DNA of 64,000 bases from Vreelandella populi (GCF_003989825.1 NZ_RZHE01000014.1:62001-126000); one strand, 5' to 3'. Positions 1 to 10,277 are shown, numbered from the stretch's first letter. Numbers and translations are program-made. The notes: generated by a model not told the origin, from the sequence alone.

Positions 1-621
1 GTTGGCGATGTACATGGTGGGCTTCAAGGTCAGAAAGCCAAAGCTTTTTACCTGACGCTTTTCGTCGTCATCCAGACCAAAGCTTCTAAGCGGCAGGCCT
101 TCGGCGAGGTGTGGCTGAACTTTATCCAGCACGGCCTTGGTGGCCGTGGCATCTTTATCGCCGCCTTTGACCGAGCGCACCAAGCGCTGGCTGGCTTTCT
201 CAACAGTATCCAGGTCGGCAAGCGCCAGTTCCAGGTTGATGGTTTCGATATCGGCACGCGGGTCGACCTGATTGGCCACGTGAATCACGTTGTCGTTATC
301 AAAGCAGCGCACCACGTGGGCAATTGCCTGGGTTTCACGAATGTTGGCCAGGAATTTGTTCCCCAGGCCTTCACCTTTGGAAGCACCGGCTACAAGGCCT
401 GCGATGTCCACAAATTCCATGGTGGTGGGCAGGACTTTCTCGGGCTTGACGATCGCGGCCAGCTTGTCTAGGCGCGGGTCCGGCATCGGTACGATGCCCA
501 CGTTGGGTTCAATGGTGCAGAAGGGGAAGTTTTCCGCGTCAATGCCGGATTTGGTCAGCGCATTGAAAAGCGTGGATTTGCCTACGTTGGGTAAGCCGAC
601 GATACCGCAGTTAAAGCCCAT
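1..621 (-). CDS. ychF: YchF, Obg-family ribosome-binding ATPase (3' part cut by window edge)
   Basis: The reading frame starts with ATG at 621 ([19 protein letters not shown]) and stays open for 207 codons to the window edge, so about 155 residues of the usual ~363 are missing. The P-loop GLPNVGKS lies at about residues 9-16 and the switch motif DIAGLV at about 73-78. The last visible residues (MYIAN) fall in the altered G4 motif that gives this family ATP rather than GTP preference. YchF is a universally conserved cytosolic ATPase that binds ribosomes and is linked to the oxidative stress response. It follows pth by about 80 bp, the usual gammaproteobacterial order. Truncation is only due to the window. 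Confidence 0.97.
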   Translation of the reverse strand, partial: MGFNCGIVGLPNVGKSTLFNALTKSGIDAENFPFCTIEPNVGIVPMPDPRLDKLAAIVKPEKVLPTTMEFVDIAGLVAGASKGEGLGNKFLANIRETQAIAHVVRCFDNDNVIHVANQVDPRADIETINLELALADLDTVEKASQRLVRSVKGGDKDATATKAVLDKVQPHLAEGLPLRSFGLDDDEKRQVKSFGFLTLKPTMYIAN

Positions 622-703
622 AAATTCATTCCTAGCCGCTAAGCAAGCGCCGCCTAAATGCTTTATCCAGCGCCTGCCTAAAGTGAAAAAAGATCAGTGT
701 TAA

Positions 704-1285
704 CTATTTTACGCTATGCAGGCGGTTCATGGCTTTCGCCCAGTCGCCTTCCAGAACAAGAGGGAGCGTGGCCTGGCACTCGTCTAGAGTGCGGTCAATC
801 GCTTCCTGTTCGGCTTTACCGGGGCGACCAAGTACATAGTTGGTAACCTGGCGTGCCTCACCGGGGTGGCCGATACCAATACGGATGCGATGAAACTGCT
901 TTTGATTGCCCAGTGCGCTGATGATATCGCGCAAGCCGTTGTGGCCGCCGTGGCCACCGCCTGTTTTATAGCGTCCCTGCCCCGGGGGGAGGTCGAGCTC
1001 ATCGTGAGCGACCAGCAGGTTTTCAGGGGCAAGTTTAAAAAATTGGGTAAGTGCTGCTACCGCGGCACCGCTGCGGTTCATAAACGTGGTCGGGTTGAGC
1101 AGATGAAGCTCATGGCCGCCGATGCGTGCTTTGGCATAAAGACCAAGGAATTTCTTTTCCGGGCGTAGTTCGGTATGGGCGCTACGCGCAATGGCGTCAA
1201 CGAGCCAAAAACCCGCATTATGGCGGGTGGCGTCGTACTCGGCGCCGGGATTGCCTAGGCCTATCAGGGCCGTTACCTGGCTCAT
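704..1285 (-). CDS. pth: Peptidyl-tRNA hydrolase
   Basis: This 193-residue protein matches the usual ~194-residue length of Pth, which cleaves the ester bond of peptidyl-tRNAs that drop off the ribosome and so recycles tRNA in the cytosol. The N-terminus has the signature GLGNPGAEYDATRHNAGF, with Asn12 and the catalytic His22 (E. coli Asn10 and His20), and the second signature HDELDLPPG appears near residue 95. ATG at 1285 is preceded by a strong GGAGGT ribosome-binding site. It lies downstream of rplY, separated by a hairpin and a terminator, so it probably has its own promoter or relies on read-through. Confidence 0.97.
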   Translation of the reverse strand: MSQVTALIGLGNPGAEYDATRHNAGFWLVDAIARSAHTELRPEKKFLGLYAKARIGGHELHLLNPTTFMNRSGAAVAALTQFFKLAPENLLVAHDELDLPPGQGRYKTGGGHGGHNGLRDIISALGNQKQFHRIRIGIGHPGEARQVTNYVLGRPGKAEQEAIDRTLDECQATLPLVLEGDWAKAMNRLHSVK

Positions 1286-1373
1286 TTACCTACCTCCAAA
1301 AAAATTTCCGGTAGAAATTTTTGACGTCGCATCAAGAGCGGCTCGAAGGGCGGTTGCCAGGAAGGCAAGCCGC

Positions 1374-1402
1374 AAAAAAAATCAAGCGCCGAAGCGCTTG
1401 AT
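1374..1402 (-). terminator. Rho-independent terminator after rplY
   Basis: On the minus strand a perfect stem ATCAAGCGC/GCGCTTGAT with a short TTCG-type loop (1381-1402) is followed directly by a run of eight T (1374-1381). This is a textbook intrinsic terminator 80 bp beyond the rplY stop codon and before pth. Confidence 0.9.
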
Positions 1403-1411
1403 CTTATCATT

Positions 1412-1437
1412 CTTGGGCCATGCAGGCATGGCCCAAG
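1412..1437 (-). other. 11-bp hairpin in the rplY 3' region
   Basis: CTTGGGCCATG (1412-1422) pairs perfectly with CATGGCCCAAG (1427-1437) around a 4-nt loop. It has no T-run and lies just upstream of the terminator at 1374-1402, so transcripts would carry two hairpins in tandem. A role in 3'-end protection of the rplY message is an inference. Confidence 0.6.
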
Positions 1438-1482
1438 CAAAGTACGTGTTAGCCGTTATGGCTTTGCGTACTGATATCAGGC

Positions 1483-2118
1483 TTATTCAGCGCTGGTACT
1501 TTCTTCGCCTTCACCTTCGCCTTCTTCTTCACTACGTACTTTTACTTTAGTGATGCTCAGAACGGCGTTGTCGTGATCTTCGCCATGGCTCAGGTCAACC
1601 GAGGAAACGCCGGCAGGCAGTTTCAGGTCAGACAAGTGCAGGGTAGTACCCAGCTCAACCGTGGAAATATCAACTTCCAGGTAGTCGGGCAGGTCTTTCG
1701 GCAAGCAGCTGATGGCCACTTCGTTAGCCAGTACGTGCAGTTCACCGCCCTGGTCTTTGATGCCCACACACTTCTCTTCGCCAGTTACGTGCAGCGGCAC
1801 GTTCATGGTGATTTCGTGAGTTGCGTCAACACGCAGGAAGTCAGCGTGAGTCAGAAGCGGTTTGAAGGGGTGACGCTGAAGATCACGTACCACTACCTGC
1901 TCTTCCTTGCCGTCAACAACCAGTTTGATTACTGAGGAGAAGAAGGCTTCGTCTTCAATCGCCTTGTAGAAAGCAGTTTTTTCTACAGAGATTGACAGCG
2001 CGCCTTTCTCACCGCCGTAAACAACGGCCGGTACTTGCTGGTTCGCACGACGCAGGCGGCGGCTCGCACCTTTCCCCAGGTCGTTACGAACGCTGGCTTT
2101 CAGGATAAAATCAGACAT
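1483..2118 (-). CDS. rplY: 50S ribosomal protein L25 (long CTC form)
   Basis: This 211-residue protein is the long, two-domain form of L25: an N-terminal 5S-rRNA-binding domain (about residues 1-95, [21 protein letters not shown]), a TL5/CTC beta domain, and a very acidic C-terminal tail rich in Glu and Gly (last ~20 residues). E. coli has only the short ~94-residue form, while many other Gammaproteobacteria have this one. It binds 5S rRNA in the large subunit. ATG at 2118 has an AAGAGG ribosome-binding site. It follows prs by 96 bp, a conserved pairing, and probably shares its promoter; a GCCCC/GGGGC hairpin lies between the two (2185-2199). Confidence 0.96.
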   Translation of the reverse strand: MSDFILKASVRNDLGKGASRRLRRANQQVPAVVYGGEKGALSISVEKTAFYKAIEDEAFFSSVIKLVVDGKEEQVVVRDLQRHPFKPLLTHADFLRVDATHEITMNVPLHVTGEEKCVGIKDQGGELHVLANEVAISCLPKDLPDYLEVDISTVELGTTLHLSDLKLPAGVSSVDLSHGEDHDNAVLSITKVKVRSEEEGEGEGEESTSAE

Positions 2119-2214
2119 GTAATTTGCCTCTTGGTTTAAGTAAGGAAACGCCGCCGACCGCGACCAGACGACGACGCTCCCAAGGCCCCAGAAGGGGGCT
2201 ATATCGTCAGGCGA

Positions 2215-3156
2215 TTAGTGGAACATCGCGCTGACAGATTCTTCGTTGCTAACCCGGCGGATAGCTTCCGCAATCAGCCCGGCAACGCTCAACTGGCGAA
2301 TTTTTCCACTGCGACGCGCGTGGTCGGCAAGCGGAATAGTGTCGGTCACGACAACTTCGTCCAGTACAGAGTTGGTGATGTTGTCAACGGCAGGACCGGA
2401 CAAGATCGGATGGGTAGCGTAGGCAACCACGCGTGCGGCGCCGTGCTCTTTCAATGCTTCACCGGCTTTACACAGCGTGCCGGCGGTGTCGATCATGTCG
2501 TCAACCACGACACAGGTGCGACCTTCGATTTCACCGATGATATGCATTACCTGGGCCTGGTTGGCCTGGGGGCGACGCTTATCGATGATCGCCAGATCGA
2601 CATTGAGCTGCTTAGCGATGGCGCGTGCACGCACTACGCCACCGACGTCGGGGGAGACCACTACCAGGTCTGAATAATTCTGACGCTCAATATCATCCAG
2701 AAGAATCGGTGAGCCGTAGACGTTATCCACCGGCACATCGAAGAAGCCCTGAATCTGGTCAGCGTGCAGATCCATCATCATGACGCGGTCAACACCCGTT
2801 TTTACCATCATGTCCGCGACAACCTTGGCAGAAATAGGGACACGGGCGGAGCGCACGCGACGATCCTGACGGGCATAGCCAAAGTAAGGGACCACCGCCG
2901 TGATACGAGCTGCCGAAGCGCGACGCAGGGCGTCGATCATCAGGATCAGCTCCATCAGGTTGTCGTTGGTCGGTGCACAGGTGGACTGGAGGATAAACAC
3001 GTCCTTACCGCGCACGTTCTCATTGATCTCGACTGCGATTTCGCCGTCGCTGAATTGGCCAACCGTGGCGTTACCCATACGGCTGTCCAAGCTCTCGGCA
3101 ATCTTGTGAGCGAGTTCGGGATTGGCATTCCCGGTGAAAACCATCAATTTTGACAC
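2215..3156 (-). CDS. prs: Ribose-phosphate pyrophosphokinase (PRPP synthetase)
   Basis: Prs makes 5-phosphoribosyl-1-pyrophosphate from ribose 5-phosphate and ATP for nucleotide, His, Trp and NAD synthesis. The 313-residue protein has the family length (315 in E. coli). It shows the catalytic stretch [17 protein letters not shown] near residues 128-144 and the PRPP-binding loop [13 protein letters not shown] near 215-227. The start is GTG at 3156 with AAAGGTGG upstream, and no better ATG keeps the conserved N-terminus. The tRNA-Gln gene lies just upstream on the same strand, so tRNA and prs may be co-transcribed, as around E. coli ispE-prs. Confidence 0.97.
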   Translation of the reverse strand: MSKLMVFTGNANPELAHKIAESLDSRMGNATVGQFSDGEIAVEINENVRGKDVFILQSTCAPTNDNLMELILMIDALRRASAARITAVVPYFGYARQDRRVRSARVPISAKVVADMMVKTGVDRVMMMDLHADQIQGFFDVPVDNVYGSPILLDDIERQNYSDLVVVSPDVGGVVRARAIAKQLNVDLAIIDKRRPQANQAQVMHIIGEIEGRTCVVVDDMIDTAGTLCKAGEALKEHGAARVVAYATHPILSGPAVDNITNSVLDEVVVTDTIPLADHARRSGKIRQLSVAGLIAEAIRRVSNEESVSAMFH

Positions 3157-3213
3157 GCGCAGCCACCTTTGCAGTGTTTGGAATCAGGGGAGAAAACGCA
3201 GATCATGTCAGGT

Positions 3214-3288
3214 TGGCTGGGGTACCAGGATTCGAACCTGGGAATGCCGATACCAAAAACCGGTGCCTTACCACTTGGCGATACCCCA
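3214..3288 (-). tRNA. tRNA-Gln (anticodon UUG)
   Basis: The minus strand gives a 75-nt cloverleaf with acceptor stem TGGGGTA/TACCCCA, discriminator G and an encoded CCA end. The D-arm is GCCAAGTGGTAAGGC, the anticodon loop TTTTGGT has anticodon TTG, and the T-arm carries GGTTCGAATCC. The anticodon stem has one G-T wobble pair. It closely resembles E. coli tRNA-Gln(UUG) and sits in the conserved place between ispE and prs. Confidence 0.97.
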
Positions 3289-3318
3289 GCAATAACCTAA
3301 TGCGATGACCGGGCGCTT

Positions 3319-4170
3319 TCAGCAGCCCAGAGCATCTTGTAGGGGAGAAATGTTAAGTCCGCGTGCGACCCATGTCGGCCAGCGTTGACCTGCCAATTCA
3401 GCGACTGCGCGTGCGGCTTTTTCGGATTCGAAAGTCGCAAACAAACAGGCGCCAGTACCGGTCAGCCGACTAGGTGCATACTGCGTGAGCCAATCAAGCG
3501 CTTCCGCCACCAGCGGATAGCGTTTACTAACGATGGCCTCGCAGTCGTTACGCCACTCAGACGCTCCCCCCTGCAGTGCGCGCGCCATAGTAATGGGGCG
3601 GCTGTCGCGTGTCAATTCCGGGTCCTGGAAGATCAGCGGTGTCGAGACGCTAACGCTTGGGTGAATAATCACAAACCAGGGCGTATCCAGCGTGACGATG
3701 GTCAGCTTTTCACCAATGCCTTCTGCCCAGGCGCTGTGCCCATGAATAAATACCGGTACGTCCGCCCCTAGCTGTAATCCCAGTGTAGCCAGTGCTTCAG
3801 ATGAAAGCCCTAGCTGCCATAGCTGGTTCAGCCCGGCGAGCACAGTGGCGGCGTTTGAGCTACCGCCGCCCAGCCCGCCTCCCATGGGCAATTTCTTTTC
3901 AATCGTAAGATTGGCTCCTTGAGTCGTGCCTGAGGCGCGCTGAAGCAGGCGGGCGGCACGCACCATCAAATTATCTTCATGCGCTACACCGCTTACCGGT
4001 GTCGTCAGGTGAATCTCTCTATCCTCACGTAGCGTCAAGGTGAGCCGATCGCTTAAGTCGATAATTTGGAACAGTGTCTGTAGTTCGTGATAGCCGTCAT
4101 CACGACGGCCTACAATATGCAGCATGCGATTGAGCTTTGCAGGGGCTGGCAGTGTTAATGAAGCGGACAT
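3319..4170 (-). CDS. ispE: 4-diphosphocytidyl-2-C-methyl-D-erythritol kinase
   Basis: IspE phosphorylates the 2-hydroxyl of CDP-methylerythritol in the MEP isoprenoid pathway using ATP. It is a GHMP-family kinase: the N-terminus carries LPAPAKLNRMLHIVGRRDDG, with the substrate-binding Lys, and the glycine-rich ATP loop LPMGGGLGGGSSNAATVL lies near residue 95. The C-terminal GHMP segment LTGTGACLFATF is also present. I choose ATG at 4170 (283 aa); a TTG 12 bases upstream is open but poorly placed for a ribosome-binding site. It follows lolB by about 25 bp, the conserved lolB-ispE pair. Confidence 0.96.
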   Translation of the reverse strand: MSASLTLPAPAKLNRMLHIVGRRDDGYHELQTLFQIIDLSDRLTLTLREDREIHLTTPVSGVAHEDNLMVRAARLLQRASGTTQGANLTIEKKLPMGGGLGGGSSNAATVLAGLNQLWQLGLSSEALATLGLQLGADVPVFIHGHSAWAEGIGEKLTIVTLDTPWFVIIHPSVSVSTPLIFQDPELTRDSRPITMARALQGGASEWRNDCEAIVSKRYPLVAEALDWLTQYAPSRLTGTGACLFATFESEKAARAVAELAGQRWPTWVARGLNISPLQDALGC

Positions 4171-4195
4171 GCTGACTCGCAAGTTAAGGTGTCGA

Positions 4196-4834
4196 TCAAG
4201 AGCGCCATTGGTTGACCACCAGGGTAATACGCACGTCGTCGTAATTCATGACCAGGCGGCGCGGTAGCCACATGCCTTCCACTTCTTCCCAGTCGCGGTA
4301 GTCGATTTCCCAGCCGTCTTGTTGCAGGTTGCGTGGAAAGCCCAGCTCATCGGTTTCCATCTGATAGCTTGCGTGATCGCCTGGTAGACCGCGTACCCAA
4401 TCAGGCATGGCGCTAACCGGTAACGACCAACCAAGCTGCTCTTCCATCAGGGCTTCGGGGGTTTCAGCTTCAAAGCGGCCTTCGCCGGTGGTCAGTGAGA
4501 AGCGGCCTTCCCGGCCTTCAAGCACGCTGCGCCCACCGCCAAACGGTCCGCTGATCAACATGCGAAAATAGTGGGGGTGCTGGTTCCAGTCCAGGTTGGC
4601 GCTTTGGTTCTCCTGCGGCGTGCGCAGGCCTGCCTTGCCGATCATCGTCCAGGTGTCAAAGGCTTCAACCTCTGCCTGTTGGCGTTCCCACTGGCCTGCC
4701 TGACGGCCGCCATCATCAATAGGCGCTTGTGAGGCACAGCCTGCCAGCAATAGCAGGGCCATGGCAGCAAGCCATAGCCGTGAGGTAGATGCTGTGCCGG
4801 TCAATTGCTTGGCGGTAGGCCGTATGGTCAACAT
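4196..4834 (-). CDS. lolB: Outer-membrane lipoprotein receptor LolB
   Basis: LolB accepts lipoproteins from periplasmic LolA and inserts them in the inner leaflet of the outer membrane. The protein has a basic N-terminus, a hydrophobic stretch and lipobox LLAGC with the lipidated Cys at about residue 33. The mature ~180 residues fit the LolB fold (WTMIGKAGLRTPQENQSANLDW, LISGPFGGG and a C-terminal PRRLVMNYDDVRITLVVNQW). ATG at 4834 has GGAG six bases upstream; two in-frame ATGs at 4852 and 4846 are less well placed. The position between the TPR lipoprotein gene and ispE is conserved. Confidence 0.93.
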   Translation of the reverse strand: MLTIRPTAKQLTGTASTSRLWLAAMALLLLAGCASQAPIDDGGRQAGQWERQQAEVEAFDTWTMIGKAGLRTPQENQSANLDWNQHPHYFRMLISGPFGGGRSVLEGREGRFSLTTGEGRFEAETPEALMEEQLGWSLPVSAMPDWVRGLPGDHASYQMETDELGFPRNLQQDGWEIDYRDWEEVEGMWLPRRLVMNYDDVRITLVVNQWRS

Positions 4835-4956
4835 AATAGACTCCATGTCCATGTAGTAAAATTGAAGGTGTTAAAGCGGCGCATTAATAGCTAAGGCTAA
4901 GCACTCAGCGAACGCTACGCGTATCAAGCGTGCCTATTGAAAATCCGGCTGGCTAG

Positions 4957-6735
4957 TTAGGGGGCACCTGCCGGGGTTAGTTCAGGGTAACGCTCAAGCA
5001 GCTCGTTAATTAGCGGATGGCGAGAGGTGCTCGCTTGTATACGCCTGATTATCTCGCGTGCTTCGTCGCTGCGCTCCAGCGCATGCAGCACTTCTGCCAA
5101 GTGAGCAGCCACTTCCTGGTCGGGCAGTTGGCTATAGGCACTTTCCAGCCAGGCCAGTGCGTCTTCTGGCCTTCCCAGGCGGAAATAGACCCAGCCCATA
5201 CTATCGAGAACGGCCGGGTTGTTAGGGTCTGCCTCATAGGCGCGCTCAATCAGCGTGCGTGCTTCTTCCAAACGGCCCGGCAGATTCAAATCCGCAAGCG
5301 TATAGCCCAGTGTGTTCAAAGCGACCGCGTTGTTAGGTTCAATGCGCAATAGCTGGCGCAGGTCTCTTTCCATGCCCGAAAGATCGCCTGCCTCCCAGGC
5401 GCGCATGGCACGTAGGTAGAGCAGGTTGGTGTCATCGGGCGTACGGGCCAGTTCACGGTTAAGCAGCGCCGAGGCCTCGTCAGGTTGTTTGAGCTGATCA
5501 AGTAATTGAATTTCAAGGGCTATCAAATCGCCAAAGTAGCGGTCGTAGCGCATTCTCTCGATACGCAAAAAAGCCCGGGCATCAATCAGTCGGTCATCTT
5601 CAATCAGCATTTGTGCGGCGGTGGCGCGGGCAGGCAGAAACTCATCGCCTTCGCTTACCTGACGGTAATAAAGCAGTGCGTTATCAATATCGCCTTGGGA
5701 CTGGGCGATGCCCCCCAGCAGGTAGTAAGCCAGGTTAGGCACGCGCTCCTGACCAATAAGTGGCTGCAGCAGGCGGTAAGCAGGCTCGCTATGTCCTTCT
5801 TCCAGATAGAGCTGGGCAAGCGCTAGGCGTAAATCCTGATTGCCGCCGTGGCTATCCAGTAAGGCGTCAGTCTGGGTTTCGGCGGCGGCAATATTGTTCA
5901 GGCGAATTTCAGCCTGGGCCAGCATCAGGATAAAACGCACATCGTCTGGAGCAATGCTGACTCCTTGCTGGGCGGCGCGCCGAGCGGTTTGTAAGTCGCC
6001 GGCTTCCAGCGCTAGGCGTGCCTGGGCAAGCCAGAGCGCTGGAGAATTGGGTTCGCGCTTGGCGACCTCATCCAGGCGTGACTGGGCTTGGCGGATGTCG
6101 CCGAGTGCTGCTTCAAGCAGGGCGGTAGCAAGCAGGGCATCGCTATGATGCTCAAGCTGCTCAGCGCCTGGCCGGGCCAGGTGGTCGCGCATTTGCCGGA
6201 CGAGGAGGGTCAAAGGCGCACTCTGTTCACCCACTGCAACTTCGGCAAACGGGGTTAATTCGCCATCGCCACCTGTCTGGGTAATGGCCAATCGCTGCTC
6301 CAGGCTGTCTAGCCAGTCGCCACGCTGCAGAGATATTGAGGCCAGCAGCCGGCTGGGTAGCTCTGCTTGTGGAGCCAACTCTCGCCAGCGTAAGGCCGAT
6401 GCCTCCAAAAGGGCGACATCTTCGCCAAAGCGGGCTGCGAACGTTGCACGCTCGGCAAGCGCTGGTGCGCTATAGCGTTGTGAGGCTTGTAAATACCCCT
6501 GACTGGCGTAGCGGTAGTCGCCACGCTGGCCAGCAAGCTCCGCACTAAGTAGGGTGCGCAGGCCGTCGGCGTCCAGGCCGCGTGTAATAGGCGGCGCTGA
6601 GCGCATAGGATCATCGGTAAACAGGCTGGTCGAGCCACCTTTAAAGGAGGGCGATGATTGGCAACCGCTCAGGAGTACCACGGTGGCGGCCAGGGGCAGC
6701 AGGGGTGAACCCGATAATAGTGAGCGAAGGGGCAT
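4957..6735 (-). CDS. TPR-repeat lipoprotein upstream of lolB
   Basis: The 592-residue protein begins with a lipoprotein signal (LPLAATVVLLSGCQSS, Cys at about residue 25). It then consists almost wholly of tetratricopeptide repeats, such as PNNAVALNTLGYTLADLN and DPNNPAVLDSMGWVYFRLG in the C-terminal third. TPRs form protein-binding solenoids, so a scaffold or assembly role at the outer membrane is likely. Family members are found next to lolB in Pseudomonas and relatives. The specific function is not known to me. It is divergent from hemA across a 244-bp promoter region, and a lolB-ispE transcript could start here. Confidence 0.9.
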   Translation of the reverse strand: MPLRSLLSGSPLLPLAATVVLLSGCQSSPSFKGGSTSLFTDDPMRSAPPITRGLDADGLRTLLSAELAGQRGDYRYASQGYLQASQRYSAPALAERATFAARFGEDVALLEASALRWRELAPQAELPSRLLASISLQRGDWLDSLEQRLAITQTGGDGELTPFAEVAVGEQSAPLTLLVRQMRDHLARPGAEQLEHHSDALLATALLEAALGDIRQAQSRLDEVAKREPNSPALWLAQARLALEAGDLQTARRAAQQGVSIAPDDVRFILMLAQAEIRLNNIAAAETQTDALLDSHGGNQDLRLALAQLYLEEGHSEPAYRLLQPLIGQERVPNLAYYLLGGIAQSQGDIDNALLYYRQVSEGDEFLPARATAAQMLIEDDRLIDARAFLRIERMRYDRYFGDLIALEIQLLDQLKQPDEASALLNRELARTPDDTNLLYLRAMRAWEAGDLSGMERDLRQLLRIEPNNAVALNTLGYTLADLNLPGRLEEARTLIERAYEADPNNPAVLDSMGWVYFRLGRPEDALAWLESAYSQLPDQEVAAHLAEVLHALERSDEAREIIRRIQASTSRHPLINELLERYPELTPAGAP

Positions 6736-6821
6736 GCGTCTCTCATTTAAGTGGCCGAATGCTCAGCATAGCGGCTTGACTGGCTGCGGCAAAGTGGTGT
6801 GCGCCAGATGTTGGTGTGCTG

Positions 6822-6830
6822 TGGTAGAAT
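6822..6830 (+). promoter_or_regulatory. Candidate extended -10 promoter for hemA
   Basis: TGGTAGAAT (TG at 6822-6823, TAGAAT at 6825-6830) fits an extended -10 element in the 244-bp gap between the divergent TPR gene and hemA. No good -35 is visible at the usual spacing. It would give a leader of about 140 nt before hemA. Confidence 0.35.
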
Positions 6831-6979
6831 AGTTGACCTTGAAAGGTAGCCATACAAGCGCAATTGAATATTTTTGAGGCGCTGTCAAAGCTTGCGTTAC
6901 TAAGCGCGAGACATACAAACCGAGATTTCAAGACCGATAGCGACGTGACGACCCAACCACTAGCGAAGACGCATACCGC

Positions 6980-8290
6980 ATGACGCTTCTTGCCCTGGGA
7001 ATCAATCATCGTACTGCTAGTGTGGCCGTACGCGAGCAGGTGGCTTTTACACCGGCGCAGTTAGAACATGCGCTGGAGCAACTGCGTGGCCTGCCACATA
7101 TCAGCGAAGCTGCGGTGCTTTCAACGTGCAACCGTACGGAGCTTTATTGCGTAACGGATGCCGCCGGCGAACAAACCGTTCTTGAATGGCTTGGGCGTTT
7201 TCATAACCTGAGCATCGATGAGCTGACCCGCTGTGCCTACCACTATCTGGACAACGACGCCGCCCGCCATTTGATGCGCGTGGCCGTTGGCCTGGACTCC
7301 ATGGTGCTGGGCGAGCCCCAGATACTAGGGCAGTTGAAGGATGCCTACCAGCAGGCCCGCCAGATGCAGGGGCTGGGCGGCGAGCTTGAGCGTCTGTTTC
7401 AGCATACTTTTGCAGTCGCCAAGCAGGTACGCACCGAAACCGGTATCGGTAAAAACCCGGTGTCGGTGGCTTATGCCGCTGTGAGTATGGCCAGCCGTAT
7501 CTTTGATGATTTCAGTCGTTCAAGTGCGTTATTGATAGGCGCTGGCGAAACGATCGAGCTGGTGGCTCGCCATCTGCATGAGGCCGGTGTGCGTGAGTTG
7601 ACCGTGGCGAACCGTACCCGCGAGCGCGCTGAGCTGGTGTCTTCCCGGTTAGGGGGAAAGGCAATCACGCTTCCCGAGATTCCAGCCGCGCTGGAAGAAG
7701 CCGATATCGTGATCTCTTCCACCGCCTCGCCGCTACCAATTCTGGGTAAGGGAATGGTCGAAAGTGCGCTGAAAAAGCGCCGCCACCGCCCCGTCTTTAT
7801 GGTGGATATTGCCGTACCGCGCGATATCGAGCCTGAGGTAGGCGAGCTGGCCGACGTTTTCCTGTATACCGTCGATGATCTGGAAGAGGTTATCGCAGAG
7901 AACCGCCGTCATCGCCAGGTGGCTGCTGATCAAGCGGAGTCCCTGATCGAACATGGCGTGGGCAGCTGGCAGCACGAGCGACGCATACGCAGCGGCGGCG
8001 AACTGATTCGCGAATACCGCCATCACGGCGAGGCGCTACGCGATGAGTCGCGTGATCAGGCGCTGGAGCGTCTGGCGCGGGGGGAAGATCCGGCCAAAGT
8101 GATTGAGCGGCTGGCCCACCAGTTGGCTAACCGCTTGATGCACCAGCCCACCCAAGCGATACGCGATGCGGCTTCTCAGGAACATCATGAGTTCCTCGAA
8201 GCCGCGCCACGCCTGTTGTTACCTGTTAAACCTGCCTTTGAGAAGCCCGCGCCCAAGGCTAACCGTCATAAGGATAATACGCCCGCATGA
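6980..8290 (+). CDS. hemA: Glutamyl-tRNA reductase
   Basis: HemA reduces glutamyl-tRNA(Glu) with NADPH to glutamate-1-semialdehyde, the first committed step of tetrapyrrole synthesis by the C5 route. The N-terminal catalytic domain starts [19 protein letters not shown] and carries the active-site Cys50 in [11 protein letters not shown]. The NADPH domain has [16 protein letters not shown] near residues 187-202, and a helical dimerisation domain closes the 436-residue protein (E. coli 418). The stop overlaps the prfA start by four bases (ATGA), showing translational coupling with prfA-prmC. No strong ribosome-binding site is visible before ATG 6980. Confidence 0.97.
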   Translation: MTLLALGINHRTASVAVREQVAFTPAQLEHALEQLRGLPHISEAAVLSTCNRTELYCVTDAAGEQTVLEWLGRFHNLSIDELTRCAYHYLDNDAARHLMRVAVGLDSMVLGEPQILGQLKDAYQQARQMQGLGGELERLFQHTFAVAKQVRTETGIGKNPVSVAYAAVSMASRIFDDFSRSSALLIGAGETIELVARHLHEAGVRELTVANRTRERAELVSSRLGGKAITLPEIPAALEEADIVISSTASPLPILGKGMVESALKKRRHRPVFMVDIAVPRDIEPEVGELADVFLYTVDDLEEVIAENRRHRQVAADQAESLIEHGVGSWQHERRIRSGGELIREYRHHGEALRDESRDQALERLARGEDPAKVIERLAHQLANRLMHQPTQAIRDAASQEHHEFLEAAPRLLLPVKPAFEKPAPKANRHKDNTPA

Positions 8291-9375
8291 AAGATACCTT
8301 GCGCCAACGCCTGGATAGCTTTACAGAACGCTTTGAAGAGCTGGCGATGCTGTTGTCTGATCCTGAGGTAATTAACAACCAGCAGCGGTTTCGCGATTAT
8401 TCGCGCGAGTACGCTGAGCTGGATGAGCTGGTGGCCGCATGGCAGCACTATCGCAGCGTGGAAGATGATATTGAATCAGCCGAGCAACTGAGCCGGGACA
8501 GCGACCCCGAGATGCGCGAGCTGGCCGAAATGGAAATCATCGACGGCCGGGAAAAGCTGGAAACCCTGGATACTGAGCTGAAGCGCCTGCTGGTGCCTAA
8601 AGACCCTGACGATGACCGTGGCGTGTTTCTGGAAGTGCGTGCCGGCACGGGCGGCGATGAGGCAGCGATTTTTGCCGGTGATCTGTTTCGCATGTACTCC
8701 CGCTATGCCGAGAAGCGTGGCTGGCGCGTAGAAGTGGTTAGCGCCAGCCACGGCGAGCAGGGGGGGTATAAAGAGGTTATCTCACGAGTGAAGGGTGACG
8801 GTGTCTACGCACGCTTGAAGTTTGAATCGGGCGCGCACAGGGTTCAGCGCGTGCCGGCAACGGAGTCGCAGGGGCGTATCCATACCTCTGCGTGTACCGT
8901 TGCGGTTATGCCGGAAGTCGAAGATGTTGGTGATATCAACATCAATCCAGCGGACCTTCGTGTTGACACTTATCGTTCAAGCGGCGCGGGTGGCCAGCAT
9001 GTTAACACCACCGATTCGGCTATCCGGATTACCCACTTGCCCACAGGTGTTGTCGTTGAGTGTCAGGAAGAACGCAGTCAGCACAAGAACCGCGCGAAAG
9101 CGATGTCTTTGCTGGCGGCCAAGCTCAAGCGTAACGCTGTGGATACCCAGCGCCAGGAGCAGGCCGATGCGCGACGCTCGCTGGTTGGCTCGGGTGATCG
9201 TAGCGAGCGCATCCGTACTTATAATTTCCCTCAGGGGCGGATCACCGATCACCGTATCAACCTGACGCTTTACAAGCTTACCGAAGTTGTCAGTGGTGAA
9301 CAGCTGGATGAAGTGATCGAACCCTTGATTCACGAGTACCAGGCCGAACAGCTCTCGGCGCTTCAGGAAGCGTAA
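8287..9375 (+). CDS. prfA: Peptide chain release factor 1
   Basis: RF1 recognises UAG and UAA stop codons and triggers release of the nascent chain. The 362-residue protein has the family length (360 in E. coli). It contains the GGQ peptidyl-hydrolysis motif in [18 protein letters not shown] (about residue 235) and the PxT-type codon-recognition tripeptide in VQRVPATES (about 185-191). The GGQ glutamine is the substrate of PrmC, encoded directly downstream. It overlaps hemA by four bases and meets prmC through TAATG, so hemA-prfA-prmC is one tightly packed operon. Confidence 0.98.
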   Translation: MKDTLRQRLDSFTERFEELAMLLSDPEVINNQQRFRDYSREYAELDELVAAWQHYRSVEDDIESAEQLSRDSDPEMRELAEMEIIDGREKLETLDTELKRLLVPKDPDDDRGVFLEVRAGTGGDEAAIFAGDLFRMYSRYAEKRGWRVEVVSASHGEQGGYKEVISRVKGDGVYARLKFESGAHRVQRVPATESQGRIHTSACTVAVMPEVEDVGDININPADLRVDTYRSSGAGGQHVNTTDSAIRITHLPTGVVVECQEERSQHKNRAKAMSLLAAKLKRNAVDTQRQEQADARRSLVGSGDRSERIRTYNFPQGRITDHRINLTLYKLTEVVSGEQLDEVIEPLIHEYQAEQLSALQEA

Positions 9376-10217
9376 TGACTTTTGATGCCCTGCTGCAAGC
9401 AGCTGCCAAAAGAGTCAAGGAAGCGGGCTCTGCGTCTGCTCGGTTGGATGCTGAAGTGTTGCTTACGCATGTGATCAAGCGCGACCGCACCTGGCTATAC
9501 ACCTGGGGTGATCGTGAATGCCCGCCTTGGGAGCACGCCCGTTTTGATGCGCTGATCGCCGCGCGTGTTCAGGGACAGCCAGTGGCTTACCTGACCGGCG
9601 AACGCGAGTTCTGGGGGCTTAGGTTGGCCACGTCAAAAGATACGCTGATCCCCCGGCCGGATACCGAAACGCTGGTTGAGGCTGCCCTGAATCGTGTTGC
9701 TTCGCCTTCTGGGCGGTTGCTGGATCTAGGCACCGGTACCGGGGCCATTGCACTGGCCTTTGCCAATGAGCAGCCCGGCTGGCAGGTGGTGGGCGTGGAC
9801 CTTCGGGCAGAGGCCGTTACCCTGGCCCAGGGCAACGCCTGTAAGCTTGCGATTACCAACGCCTGGTTCAAGCAGAGCAACTGGTTTAGCACTTTCGCTC
9901 AGGATGGCACCGAGCGGTTTGACCTGATTGTCAGTAACCCGCCCTACATTGCGGCCGATGACCCCCATTTATACCAGGGGGATGTGCGATTTGAGCCTGT
10001 GAGTGCGCTTGTGGCGGCTGGCGATGGCTTGGCGGATCTGATGCATTTAATAGCCACGGCGCGGGGCTATTTAACCGCTTCGGGCTGGCTATTGCTTGAG
10101 CATGGTTACCGCCAGGCAGCCGATGTGCGCGCAGCGTTGGATAAAGCGGGTTACCAAAGCGTTGAAAGTATTCGCGATCTTAGTGGGCACGAGCGTATCA
10201 CGTTGGGTAGGATTTAA
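9375..10217 (+). CDS. prmC: Release factor glutamine N5-methyltransferase
   Basis: PrmC methylates the glutamine of the GGQ motif in RF1 and RF2 with S-adenosylmethionine. The 280-residue protein has an N-terminal helical release-factor-binding domain, the SAM-binding LLDLGTGTGAIAL at 115-127 and the substrate-binding NPPY at 188-191 in DLIVSNPPYIAAD. It starts at the ATG of a TAATG overlap with prfA, so its target and the enzyme are co-translated. Confidence 0.97.
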   Translation: MTFDALLQAAAKRVKEAGSASARLDAEVLLTHVIKRDRTWLYTWGDRECPPWEHARFDALIAARVQGQPVAYLTGEREFWGLRLATSKDTLIPRPDTETLVEAALNRVASPSGRLLDLGTGTGAIALAFANEQPGWQVVGVDLRAEAVTLAQGNACKLAITNAWFKQSNWFSTFAQDGTERFDLIVSNPPYIAADDPHLYQGDVRFEPVSALVAAGDGLADLMHLIATARGYLTASGWLLLEHGYRQAADVRAALDKAGYQSVESIRDLSGHERITLGRI

Positions 10218-10277
10218 GCCGCTTGATAGTCATTGATAGTAACAAGCCGCGTTTAACAACGGCCTAGTTTATGTGTA